64,000 bases of DNA, from positions 186,001 through 250,000 of the forward strand of contig PZJY01000011.1 of NCBI GenBank assembly GCA_031472005.1. Reading direction: 5' to 3'. Positions 45,489 to 56,524 of this stretch are shown one piece after another. Source of the stretch: Tetracladium setigerum. Its lineage: Eukaryota; Ascomycota; Leotiomycetes; Helotiales. The position numbers were made by a program, and so were the translations under genes. The notes under the pieces are model-generated. The model had not been told where the DNA came from, made no database searches, and worked only from the letters and a program-made list of their open reading frames with translations. How positions within the stretch are numbered: position 1 is the first letter of the stretch; the number at the start of each line of letters is the position of its first letter.

Positions 45489-46535
45489 ATATTTCAGCTG
45501 AGCGGTGGATTTTTGATTTTTGATTTTCGATGGGGGTTTTTTTTTCGAGTCGAATGAAGGAAGGAGGGAGGACGGCATGCGGGTATCTCGATGGAAACAT
45601 GGATGGATGGATGCATGTATGGGAAGTCACGAATCCTTGAGAAGACTGGGGTATAATGAGAAATATGGGATGGCATGGCATTGTAAAGCAGGGAGTTGGG
45701 AGTTGGGAGTTTGGAGTTTATGAAGCGAGCGACTCAGCTACGGACAACAGATTCAATTCGATTGTGAAAGATGTTTAGATTGAAGGAGGGAGATTTGATT
45801 TCACGCCGATAGATACCTACCCATTGGAAGTTGACTTGGCCGTGCCCGTTCGACGTGGCCATGTACCGTATCGTATAGATCTCATTTTCAAAGATGGCAG
45901 GAAGGAGGCTCGACGTGGGATGAACCTGTTATTAGATGTCAAGGTACAAAGAAACTAAACAACTATTACAATCACGAAATAAGAATGATATGTTCCTCTC
46001 TTGTCTGGTACCTGGATTCTCTTTCCATTCCTTTGTCTCAATCTCTTTACTGACAAAAAATTTGTGTGGGATAAATATAGGGGCTGGGTGAGTACCGAAG
46101 AGCGAGCCTCTTCGCTAGATCCTCAAATATCACATCCTCAAATACCACATGCCACATGTCACACCGAACCGAGCTTGGCTTCTGTTTATTTCATTTCATC
46201 TTCAGACGGTATTCAACTTTTACACCACCCTTCTTCTCTCTTCACCAGGCCTCAAAATTTAATCAAAATCTTTGTTTCTCATTTACATGCATTTTTTATT
46301 TTATTCCCTTTTGAAAAGAGTGCTCGCTCATACGCTAAATAAGCCACGGAAAGATTCAATGTCAAAACATAACATACACATCCTCTTCGTCTCTATATCC
46401 GATAAAATCCACCACCCTACTGGATGACGTATCCATCCATCCATCCATCGGATCTGTCATAATCTTCATGTCCATATTCACATCTCTGTATCATCATCCT
46501 CTGCCTGCTCGAGAGATGCAGATCTCTAAATTTCA
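45489..46535. other. Convergent intergenic region
   Basis: 1 kb between the UPF0390 (+) and MATE (-) 3' ends. Short (ATGG)n/(CCAT)n microsatellites occur near 45600 and 46430. No gene is supported. Confidence 0.5.
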
Positions 46536-48184
46536 TCACTTCATCCAAACTTCAAGCAACTCATCCAACTCAAAGCAGCCCTCACCCTCTCCCCTCTCAA
46601 CCCTCTCACCCCCATCCATCCTGTCAAACGCATACCCAACCTGCTTCTCCCAATCACTCCAAGCAACAATAACCCACTCCAATGCCCCCACCAAATAAAG
46701 CGCAATACACTGACCAACCCACAATCCCGCAAGGCCCCACCCATGGAAAGCAAGCCATATCCCTAACGGCAGCGCACCACAGTAATAACTCACGATATTC
46801 ACCAGAGCACCAACATGTTGTCGTCCCATTCCTCGCAAGCTGCCTCCGCATGACCCGTTGAGTCCGTCGGCGATCTGGAAGAGAGCGACGTACGGCATGA
46901 CTTCCGCCGTGAGACGGATGACGCGAAGGTCGTCGTTAAAGATTCGCGCGAAGTTGTCTTTGACGGACATGAGGATTATGAGGACGATGGTGCCCATGAT
47001 GATACTGAGCCAAGCAGCGCAATTGGCAGCTCTAGCGGCGCCCTTGGCGTTGCGTGCACCGAGGAGATTTCCAACGCGTGCGGATGCCGCGACGCCGATG
47101 CCGAAGGGGATGGTGTTCATTACTTGGTCGGTAGTCATGATCACTGATTGTGCTGCGAGGGGGATCGTGCCGAGACGACCGGCTGCGAGTGCTACTATTT
47201 CGAAGGCCCACCATTCGGTTCCAACGTGCACGACGCCGAGGATGGCGAGGCGGGCGAATGTGCGCATGTTTTGAAGGGAGGCGCGAGACCATCCTCCCCA
47301 GCAGCGGGAGCCGGCGACGAAGCGGGCGTAGAGGACGAGGAGAATGAAGGAAAGCCAGTATGATAGGCCGGTGGCGATGGGCGCGCCAATGAGGCCGAAT
47401 TTGAAGGTGTTGATGAAGAGGTGATTCAGGAGGGCATTGAGAGGAGAAGTTATTAGAAGGACATATGTTCCTGGACGCATAATTTCTAGTGGGGTGGGTT
47501 AGCCGGTTGTCATTGAAAGCGAGGAGGAGACGTACCTTGTGCTTGGAGGTATTTCTTCATTGCTTCAAAATAGATATAGCCCAATCCACCAGGTATCAAA
47601 GCCGTAAGAAACTTCGCACTGTCAACACAAATATATTCCTCTTGCCCGAGCAATCTGAAAACAGGCGCAGAACTAGCCCATAAAATCGCAACCGGGATAT
47701 AGAAAATTGTCAAGACAATGAAAGATCTCTGCAGCAAAATTCCCAAATCGTGAGGATTCTTGCTCCCTGTAAATGTCGACGAAGCCAATGTATCCAAAGC
47801 AGTTGATCCTCCCAGAGCAATCAGCCATGCTGTTGACATAGCAAACATATAACTAAATGCTGCAGTCGCCAATGCTTCCGGGCTCAACCTTCCAACCACC
47901 AAGACCGATACAGTTTGTAGAGAGTTCTGCAGGGCGTATGCTACTATGACCGGGACAGATCCCTTCACCAGGACTTTGAATTCGGTCAGCCATAGTTTGG
48001 CAGTGGGTGTATCCTCTTCGGAGAGTTCGTAGGTTTCGCCCTCGGTGGGGGTAGATGATGTTGGCGAGGGCGATGGTTTTGGGAGGAGAGATGTTCGTTC
48101 GTCGGGTGTTGAGCTAGTTGCGGCTTTGCTACTCGATTGGAGGAATTTGGGAAGCCATGATTTTGAATCTGATGGGTCGCCCAT
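46536..48184 (-). CDS. MATE family multidrug/toxin efflux transporter
   Basis: Two exons, 48184-47536 and 47485-46536, give 532 residues with an intact frame. The N-terminal 60 residues are Ser/Pro/Glu-rich and cytosolic. About twelve hydrophobic segments follow in two halves; recognisable MATE-family stretches include LVKGSVPVIVAYALQNSLQT, ALGGSTALDTLASSTFTGSK and the second-half GIGVAASARVGNLLGARNAK. MATE proteins export organic cations and xenobiotics or sort them to vacuoles using proton or sodium gradients. The cargo is not predictable here. The gene is divergent from the nucleotidase-like gene with about 1.4 kb between. Confidence 0.93.
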
Positions 48185-49548
48185 TGTTGCGGTGAGGTAT
48201 CTGGGAGATTTCGAGTCGAGTCAATGGCAATTGAATGTTACCGAGACATTTGTTTGATGACACGAACAGGAGGGGTAGAAGGAGGTCAACGAGATATAGG
48301 TGAGAGATAGATAGGCTGATAGATAGAGAGTCCTAGACTTTGTATCTGCAGAGCGGTATCTGAATGATGAAAAAACGAAGGCGAATGGGAAAGCAAGACT
48401 AATGTTCCCACTCCGGATGAACAAATGGAAAAGATAGCATTTTTGAGGGCCATGACCAATGAGGGTGATGTTTGCCGCCGAATTGCGCAATGCCAACGAG
48501 GTGCTCACGCAGACTGGTCAATTAGCTCTCATGGATATGGCAGAGGTTGGGTGAGCATTTACATCCCCGGCTGCAGATGCGGTGAAGAAGTGTTGGTTGG
48601 GGTGTGCAGAAGAGAGAAAGTGAGGTGGGTGAGTGGGTTGTGCAAGCGGATGCTTATCGGGCGGAACGTCAAGTCAAAAGCCAAAAAAATTATACGCGAT
48701 AACTGCAACCTTCACGTAACTAGCTTGTTGCCACGTGATGGGGGTTACGTAAAGCTGGCCAACGATGACTTGAGCAGCTTGTGTCATTATTGTAGTACGC
48801 AATTACAGTACATGTAGTACTAAGTGAAGATCAGATGGGCCTTTGTGTTCATCGAGTATCTGCCGCCGACAATTCTTTCTCTGGTCCAATTTTTGTGATT
48901 TGTGATCTTTCCGGAAGTGTGCCGAGGGAAGCGATCCGGCCAAGTTCCCAGGGTCCTACTTTTGGCAGTTGTGCCATGTCGAAGTACCATTGTACCAACC
49001 TCTTTCTTTTGCACACTCAATTTTTATCCCTGCAATTCTGCAGAGCGTTCAACGGCCGCGTGGATGAATGGGTAAATGCATACTCCGTAGGATGATATGA
49101 TGTGAAAACATAACATAACATAATGTCGGTTCAGAGTTTGGAGGATTGTACGGAGTAACTGCAAAAGGATTGGAATGAGCTTCGGAATATTCTCTGTTGA
49201 CTTATATAAGCATACGGAATGACGGAAGGCTTCCTTGAAATAAGGCGGAATGTCTTATTCAATTTTAAACAAAGATAATAACACTCTTCATCATGACAGG
49301 TCAGGAACTAATTCTCACTCCCCAAAGGCTTGGCCGCCTCGCGACAGAAGGCGTCGCAGCCTTGCATGATTGCTTGCCATCAGAAGCCACCTTATTGGTG
49401 CCCACGAACCCCTCCATTTGGGTACCTGCTCAGCCTCACAACAATAAGCCAGACTTCCACTTGTTCCATTTGTGCAACGACGACAAGATCTCCTCTATAA
49501 AACATTTCGAATTCTCAACTTGAACAAACTTGACCTCAGCAGCCAAAC
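48185..49548. promoter_or_regulatory. Divergent intergenic region with possible upstream ORF
   Basis: Promoters of the MATE (-) and nucleotidase-like (+) genes. A 76-codon frame at 49293-49523 begins with ATG and ends 26 bases before the nucleotidase start. It could be an upstream ORF if transcription starts before it. No domain is recognised. Confidence 0.4.
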
Positions 49549-51932
49549 ATGGCCTTCGAAGAGCTTCCTCCAACTGCAGAGCCGCGGACCACCTACAGTT
49601 CTGGTGACGTCACTTCACCGCCAGATCTCCGTCTCCTTCACTACAATGATGGTACGTGTATCCTCACAACTCAAGGGATTTAGCAAGATTTTGCCACGAA
49701 ACTAATCTTGACTGAAGTCTACCATATTGATGCCTCATCCGCTGAGCCGGTAGGAGGAATTGCTCGTTTCAAAACCGTGTGCAATGAGTACCGAGAGGAT
49801 CCCAGATTTGCTGGACAGCCTGAACTTCTCACCTTCTTCTCCGGCGATGCCTTTAATCCCAGTCTGGAGAGCAGTGTGACGAAAGGTGCGATATCTTGCA
49901 ACGTTTTTGGGGATGGCCTGTGTGTACTGAAGGCTAATGAAATGTGCAGGAAGTCATATGGTGCCAGTATTGAATACGATTGGGACCGACGTAGCCTGCG
50001 TTGGCGTAAGCTCTTTGTAGAAATTGACAGGGCCTCACTAATATATCCCCACAGAACCATGACCTCGATTTTGGCGTCAAGCAATTTAGGCATTTAACAA
50101 AGCAATGTTCATTTCCATGGCTGCTTGCAAATGTCATAGGTAGGTGGCCACCCTTAGAAAGTTGACTTGCGAGATACCCTTTCTTACTCTAGGCAACAGA
50201 TCCCGCCCTTGGAGATGATGTTCCATTGGGAAATGCCACGAAAACAATCATGTTGACCTCTTCCAACGGAATCAAAATCGGTGTTATTGGTCTCGTAGAA
50301 CGAGAATGGCTCGACACGATCAACTCACTCCCACCAGATCTGATCTATAAATCTGCATCAGCAACAGCCAAAGAACTTGTACCAGGTCTGAGAGAACAGG
50401 GAGCTGAGATTGTCATTGCAGTTACACACCAAAGAGAACCAAACGACAACAAACTCGCCGAAAAATCCGACGGACTTATTGACATAATCCTGGGTGGTCA
50501 CGACCATTTCTATCAACACAGTCTCATCAACGGAACTCATGTTCTCCGATCTGGAAGTGATTTCAAACAGCTGAGCTACATTGAAGCCCGTCGACAGGGC
50601 GGTGGAAGTAAGAAATGGGATTTCCACATCGTCAGACGAGATATTGTTTCGAGCGTCAAGGAAGATGCAGCGACGCTACAACTAACAGAGAAGCTTACCA
50701 CATCGCTCAAAGCAAAATTAGGAAAGCCATTGGGATATACCGTCGCTCCTCTGGATGCACGTTTCACCACAGTACGACTGAAGGAATCAAATATGGGAAA
50801 TTTTATCTGTGATCTAATGCGCAGTCATTACAATGGCGATTGCTGCATTATGGCAGCTGGCACAATCCGTGGTGATCAGATCTATCCACCTGGCCTTCTC
50901 AAATTAAGAGATATCATGAACTGGTGAGTTCTGATCTATCTATCACTCGCTTGCACACTCTCTCCCTCTAACAAAATCAACAAGTTTCCCATTTGAGGAT
51001 CCTTGCGTCGTCATCAAAGTCAAAGGAAGCGCCATCCTCGCCGCCCTCGAAAACGCAGTCTCTCAATACCCCGCACTCGAAGGTCGCTTCCCCCAAGTCT
51101 CCAACATTGAATTTGAGTTTGATCCCTCCCTCCCACCAAACTCCCGTGTCAAATACGTCAATGTTGGCCCCAACACCCCACTCGACCATGAAAAACTATA
51201 TACCCTCGTAACGCGCGGGTACATGGCAAGAGGAAAGGATGGATTTGATTCCCTACTCGTAAAATCAGAAGGCGGAGAGGCAGAAGAAATCGTCTCGGAA
51301 GAGAATGGAATCCTAATCAGTATGATGCTCAGACAATACTTCATGAGTTTGAAAATCATGGGCCAGTGGAAGATGTGGGGCAAGAGTATGGACAGACACT
51401 GGAAAGGGGTTCAGAAATCCATGAGTGAGACTCAATTGGCAATTGATCCTCAAAAGACCAAACCCCAGACTCTCGGGGAAATTGCCGGAAATGCTTTCTC
51501 TTCTCAGCCAAAGAAGGATGCCCTACCATCATCATCAGCAGTAACACATGGCAAGGACGAGGAGGAACCACTCGATGAATCCGATGAAGAAATCAGCGCG
51601 GATGAACCCGAACATGTCAAGATATCGGATTTGAAGCAGGAACGGGAATTGAAACTAGCGAGGAAAGTCACGAAGAAGTGGTGGCGGTTGGCGGGTTTAC
51701 GTGGGCATCCGAGGTGTTGTGATGAGGTGTTGGAGTTTAGCGTTGACTGGACTAAGGTATGTGCATCCCCTTGTCTTTTTCATTTCTCTGTTTTTCTGGA
51801 ACATTTACGATAGGCAGTTGGATGTTTGAAATATGTTTGGGATTGTTTGAACTGACTTGGTGTTTTTAGGCAATTGCTCCTAGATTAGAAGGGAGGATTC
51901 GCATTACTGGTGGTGCTGTGGAGACACCATAG
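49549..51932 (+). CDS. 5'-nucleotidase/metallophosphatase family protein
   Basis: Seven exons keep phase: 49549-49651, 49718-49885, 49950-50005, 50055-50139, 50200-50923, 50985-51756 and 51870-51932, giving 656 residues. The calcineurin-like metallophosphatase domain has LLHYNDVYHID, FFSGDAFNPS, the VGNHDLDFG motif rebuilt across an intron, VTHQREPND and GGHDHFYQH. The 5'-nucleotidase C-terminal domain has NMGNFICDLMRSHYNGD and FPFEDPCVVIKVKG. No signal peptide or GPI signal is present, so unlike secreted UshA/CD73-type enzymes it may be cytosolic. A long Glu/Lys-rich C-terminal extension is unusual for the family. The enzyme would dephosphorylate nucleotides or related phosphate esters. Confidence 0.9.
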
Positions 51933-52765
51933 ACTGACTGGTGACGACTGGTGAGATCAACAAGATGATGGTGATATGATGATATTAAAAGATCGTCTTT
52001 GATAGACATAAAATTACATGAGCGCTGGTTGACCAAGCAAATTCATTCCATTGGGTATACTTCTCGTCTATTTGACTCTCCAAGAAGAGTCCCCTTTTCA
52101 AGTAATGCTAACTGTTGAATACAACGCACTGTAATGGTCGAAGTCAGTGTAGTGAGGTGTGATAATGTGGTGTTATCATAATGAATCCGACCGCTGGAGC
52201 GTAAGGCCCGCTCTCTAATATAATCGTACATGAGGTTGAATGTGATAGAGAACTCGGTGAATACGAAATTTCAACACGCTTCTAGCTAGTTCCTTAGAAC
52301 ATTTGAAATGCTTTTCTGTTTCCCTCCTTCACTCAGAATTGTATTGTATAGAGAACGCAGAAGCATCGCTGTTGTGCCCATATAAGTGGATGTGTGTTGT
52401 GATCGGAGGTAGGTAGGTGTAGATTCGACGGTAGCTTGGAGGGTCGTTTGCTTGATGAGGGAAGAGAATCGAATCGAATCGAAGAGTGGGAGAGTTGAAG
52501 AGGGAGTTGGAGAAATGTTGTTGAACGAAGTGATTGGGCGAGTGCTTGGACGAGTGATTGATGCTTTGAGAAGGGGCTTTTTGACGAAGTGAAAGAGAAC
52601 GAATCGAGAGGCTTAAAATGACTAAATGACGAGGTGATTGGCCTGTTGGACGTAGTATTGCAGAGGTCGGAAGATTTGAGATGGATGGATTTTGAGCTCT
52701 TTTATGGTGAGTTGTAAAGAAGCTTGAGGAGTTGGTGACTTGGTGACTTGGTGACTTGGTAAGTG
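51933..52765. other. Intergenic with short repeats
   Basis: Low-information sequence, including a GAATC short repeat near 52465 and an 8-base tandem repeat, TGGTGACT, near 52733-52762. No gene is supported. Confidence 0.5.
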
Positions 52766-53740
52766 TTATAATAGTGAGTCCTCCAAACCCTCAAAGTCAT
52801 TAACTCCGCCCAAAACGTTCTCAAGGTCTTCAGATTCGTAACCGAGCTCCTGTTCCTTCACATAGATATCCAAGGCTCCAAAATCGGTTGCTAGTAAGCG
52901 TGCGTCTCCTTCTAAGTCTTTGATAGCCGGCTGGAGTTGGTGCTTATCGTCGATTTGTGCGAGTAATTGGTCCTACGGGAGGCTAACCTCTGGCATCTTC
53001 TAGGTTATTAATCGGCCTTGCATGATTGGTATTCGAATTGTGTGGTTGAGGTGGTCGCAGACTTGCTTAAGTTCTAGGAACACTTTATCGACTGGTGTTG
53101 CGAGTTCACCCAGGGTACGGTTCCTAATCTTCTTGAGTCTATTAAGTAGATTAGTTTATTATAGGAGTCAACTTAGAAGTGAGGTACTTACTCAAGGGTG
53201 TAGATCTGCGGGAGAAGGACGAGTATTCCGCGCCTAAATATAATAACCAGGTTAGTAATCCCACTAGTCTAAGATAATTCGCTATTAATACTAGGTAGCA
53301 GAGAGCATACATTGCGTGGGATTGGCCAGGTCGTTAGTTTCCGTTCTCGCGACGGAGGAATTCTGCTGTGACCGAGCCTTTGACCTGGGCTTCAGCAAGA
53401 AGAGCATGGTAGGCCACGAAGGTCTCCATGCGCTGTTCTTATACAAAGAGCTTCATGGCGGCGCTCCGCTCACTGGCCAGCTTGTGAGAAATTTCGGTGC
53501 TGTACACCTGCCAGAACTTCAACAGCGTGTCTGGAAGATCGGAACGAGCTAATTCCGCCTTGGCTGCCACCAAGGTGTTGACGTTTGGTTTACCACCACG
53601 AGTGTGGAGGTCCTTCACAATCTTTTGAATGCGTATTTGGGCGCCGGTGCCACAGAGGTGGTGGCAGATGTAATTGAAGATGTCAAGAGCGTATGCAGAA
53701 GACAAGGGAGTAACCGAATTCACCCGGGTGTCGTAAACAG
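52766..53740 (-). pseudogene. Unrecognised gene relic with four Gln-to-stop changes (RIP-like)
   Basis: On the minus strand three exons remain in phase: about 53740-53311, 53233-53192 and 53138-52766, with canonical GTATGC/TTTAG and GTAAGT/ATAG intron ends. The continuous reading is broken only by stops at 53441-53439 (TAA), 53336-53334 (TAA), 53002-53000 (TAG) and 52975-52973 (TAG). Each would be Gln (CAA or CAG) before a C-to-T change at CpA, the preferred target of RIP. The protein is helical and charged (for example KLASERSAAMKLFV, VDKVFLELKQVCDHLNH) and ends in an acidic tail (YESEDLENVLGG, then a TAA stop at 52766). No family is recognised. The upstream end merges with an RBR fragment and is uncertain. 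Confidence 0.7.
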
Positions 53741-53781
53741 CGTGGGAACTTAGGTGACTGTGATCAAGGGTCGAATGCTCA

Positions 53782-53971
53782 GACGTAAGGAAGGGCTCAA
53801 AGCCATCGGTACCGATTGGCATGCCACAGCATCAGGTTGGGAACAGAGAAGTGTCTGTCATTGAAATCAGGAAGAGGTTCTGTAAGCAGTCGCTACAATA
53901 GAAAAGTGACCACAAGGTACTTCTACCGTAACAACAAAGCTGAAATCTCCCTGGGAAACCACGAATTGTCG
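53782..53971 (-). pseudogene. Broken copy of the RBR ligase RING1 region
   Basis: About 190 bases align with the RING1 part of the intact ligase at 41939-43229. Both contain a VPCGH segment, and the copy reads LFLISMTDTSLFPT, identical to the intact protein; CCGMPI, then GFE, also follow in both. In the copy two zinc-binding Cys codons are changed (QFVVSQ instead of QCVVCQ), the frame shifts at least once, and a TGA interrupts the sequence after LFPT. The fragment stops short of IBR and RING2. Identity by eye is about three quarters of the bases. Confidence 0.85.
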
Positions 53972-54984
53972 ACTTTGAATTTTTTGTAGTCGTAGTTGTA
54001 TTTGTAGTTGTGGTTGTGTCGTGGACTCGTGGTGTTGTTGTGTTGTTGTGTTGTAAGGTCGTGATGTCGCCGAGGGATAGTTTATCAAATTGGTAAATGG
54101 ATTGCCAGCATTCAAATATTAGTGAAATAATTTTGCACCAAGAAACGAGATACACTAAAGGTGGATTGACTTTATCAGTAAAGGGGAATGATGCTTGGCT
54201 TTGGCGAGGTTCACTTCCGTATATCTCTTTCACTTCTGAATTTAGACTGGTTGCTTTTCTATATGTTTGATATTTATCAAAGAAGGCTTTACTTGGACAT
54301 GTAAGTCTAGTTCAATACTTCTCTAATCTCGTCTATATAACATCCAGTGAGTGTTTGCTTGCCATCAAATGTAAACCCCATGAGATGGGCCATGGGGTAT
54401 TGAACAATCCGTTTGCTTGAGGAGACTAGCTAGAAATCGATAGCTTGTGATTAATTCTCTTCATTCATAGCAATTAAATGTTCGAAAATGAAAGTCCTGA
54501 ATGCGACCTGAAGGAGTGGAGGAGCGAATGACCGTGGATTACTCAGCAACCCACGGTCTTTTTTCACAGCCTATCTGTAAAGTGGACAATTCAGTCACGT
54601 TTGATAGAATGTTTTTGCTAAATTCTATTTTTCTGATAGACAATATACCAAAAGTCCAGGGCGATCCACAATCTACTTGATCTAGATCTGGGATTGTTAA
54701 CGTCACAAGAGCGAGGAAGTTTTCGTTTGTATCTTGGCACAACGCAAGAATCAATTGTGTTACCAAAACACCTGAGACGAATAGGTCATTACACTTTTTC
54801 TAGAATGAAGACCCTAGTTTCGCTAAATCACCATGTTACCATCCTCTCTACATTATGGAAAGCCAACAAATCCTCCTAGTTATTTCCGCAATATTACAGC
54901 CTTTTTCTTCCCCCATCACAAACACATCCTCTTATCTCGAATTTTAACCACCGTCCCTTTGCTTATCGTACGGTGCAATGTTGG
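53972..54984. other. Intergenic, no supported gene
   Basis: 1 kb with a short (TTGTAG/TTGTTG)-type low-complexity stretch near 53990-54060, and unassigned sequence thereafter. Confidence 0.45.
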
Positions 54985-55260
54985 TCACTTATCCATAACA
55001 GATTGTTGAGGTAGCTCTCTTACTGCTCTCTGCCCTTGGGCATTTCTTCTTGCAACTGCGAGTGGAATTGCTGGTTGATGTCCAGCACCTGCAGGTTGTA
55101 TCGCCGCCGCCGCACCCGGACCTGGTAGCACGCTTCTTCCCTGAGATCCTCGGGATCTTGTTCTCGGAACATGGACAATATAGTAACAAATTGCCAGGAG
55201 AAGAACGATAGCTATGAAAACGATTGTAAGTATTGTTCCGATTTTACCAGCTCCGTTCAT
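54985..55260 (-). CDS. Small single-pass membrane protein, hypothetical
   Basis: One exon of 91 codons with a true ATG. Residues 8-31 (GTILTIVFIAIVLLLAICYY) form one hydrophobic helix. A basic Arg/Gly/Pro/Ala-rich tail follows (residues 32-91). No family is recognised. Absence of a cleavable signal and the short N-terminus suggest an N-out, C-in or tail-type arrangement that cannot be resolved by eye. It might be a genuine small fungal gene or a chance frame; the helix and consistent composition favour a gene. Confidence 0.5.
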   Translation of the reverse strand: MNGAGKIGTILTIVFIAIVLLLAICYYIVHVPRTRSRGSQGRSVLPGPGAAAAIQPAGAGHQPAIPLAVARRNAQGQRAVRELPQQSVMDK

Positions 55261-56524
55261 TTCGAGGGTTTGGCGGGGTTAGCTTCGAGGTGGGCTTGAT
55301 TTTGTTCGTGGGGTAGGGAGAGGTATTGATGATGATTGAGGAATAGATAAGTTCGTTGATTTATTGGATGGAAGTGTGTAGCTGTTAATCTTCGTTGGAT
55401 TCAATCATTTATATATACTATATCTCCTTTTTTTTGACAAATTGTTATGAGCCAGAAATGACTAATTCTGAGTTCACGTCTAACAAATGATGTGCAAATT
55501 TCCGAATACAGTTAGCAAAGAACACGCAAAGCAAATCAAGTTGGCGTAGTAACACTGTGTAAGTTCTGGACGAAGAGTTCCCACCTCCTAAATCTTTTGT
55601 GTTCTGTTCTGGTCTCCTATTTCTTTGTGGGTTTTCATGATTTGCGCTTAGTATCATCGGGAAGATCTCCAAGATTAGATTTCTGTTGTACAATACAGGA
55701 CAAGCTCAAGTGAGAAGAAGCAGGAAGGTAGGATTGTGGTCCGCCCAACCGTAGTTTCGAAAACAAGAGGCACAAGATTCCTCTCTGATGACCGTGAACT
55801 TTCAAGTCTGCTCTTAATTCGTGGAACCTCGAAGAAAATTGTATTACAAAATATATCAGCTCTTAATTGAAAAGATACTCCTGGGCAAACGAATATTGTA
55901 GAGAAACTATGCTAGTGCGACCAGATTGAGAATAGACAGGTATGTTTCCATGCTTAGTAATATGTATTAGCCGAGACAGGTTACTATGCTCACGCCTAGA
56001 CTCGCTATCTCCTTTTCAGCCACGATTCTCAGAGCCAGTCAAGTGTGTGATGTGCTAACATGTTTCTGGAACATTTACAAATGTGTAGGTGCGGGGCAGA
56101 CCGCGGGGAGCCTGGGCTAAGGAGCCCTCAGTCTCATTCCACGAGATAATAGGCAGCCACGAATGATCACAGCCTCACTTCACAAATTCATAAATAGACC
56201 TTTCTCCGCGTCTAACTTTCAACACACCCTCGCAAATCTTCTGTGTACTGCCATAACTCTTATACGTAGAGTGTAGCTAGAAGTTGAGGAGAAGACAGAA
56301 TTGTAGCAAGTGACGAGCAACAATATCACTCACTGAAGTCTTAGTAAGTGTCTAGTACTCTGGATAGTTCGCAATTATTTCTGATCCTGATTGGCACACC
56401 GAAGATCAGTCGGTTACTCCTCTACCGTTCAGATCTGTTCAAATTATCGACAGGTGGGCTTCTGTACCTTCCTACCAGCTTCGGAACTCATTCTCTTGTC
56501 GAAAGCGAAGATATCGTCTCCACC
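55261..56524. other. Intergenic, promoter side of second HET gene
   Basis: 1.3 kb with no supported gene. The frame upstream of 56525 is open, but no ATG better than 56525 was preferred. Confidence 0.5.

Noticed and set aside
52766..53740. Reassigned genetic code (TAA/TAG read as Gln)
   Set aside because: All other genes in the window use TAA and TAG as normal stops; C-to-T mutation explains the four codons more simply.
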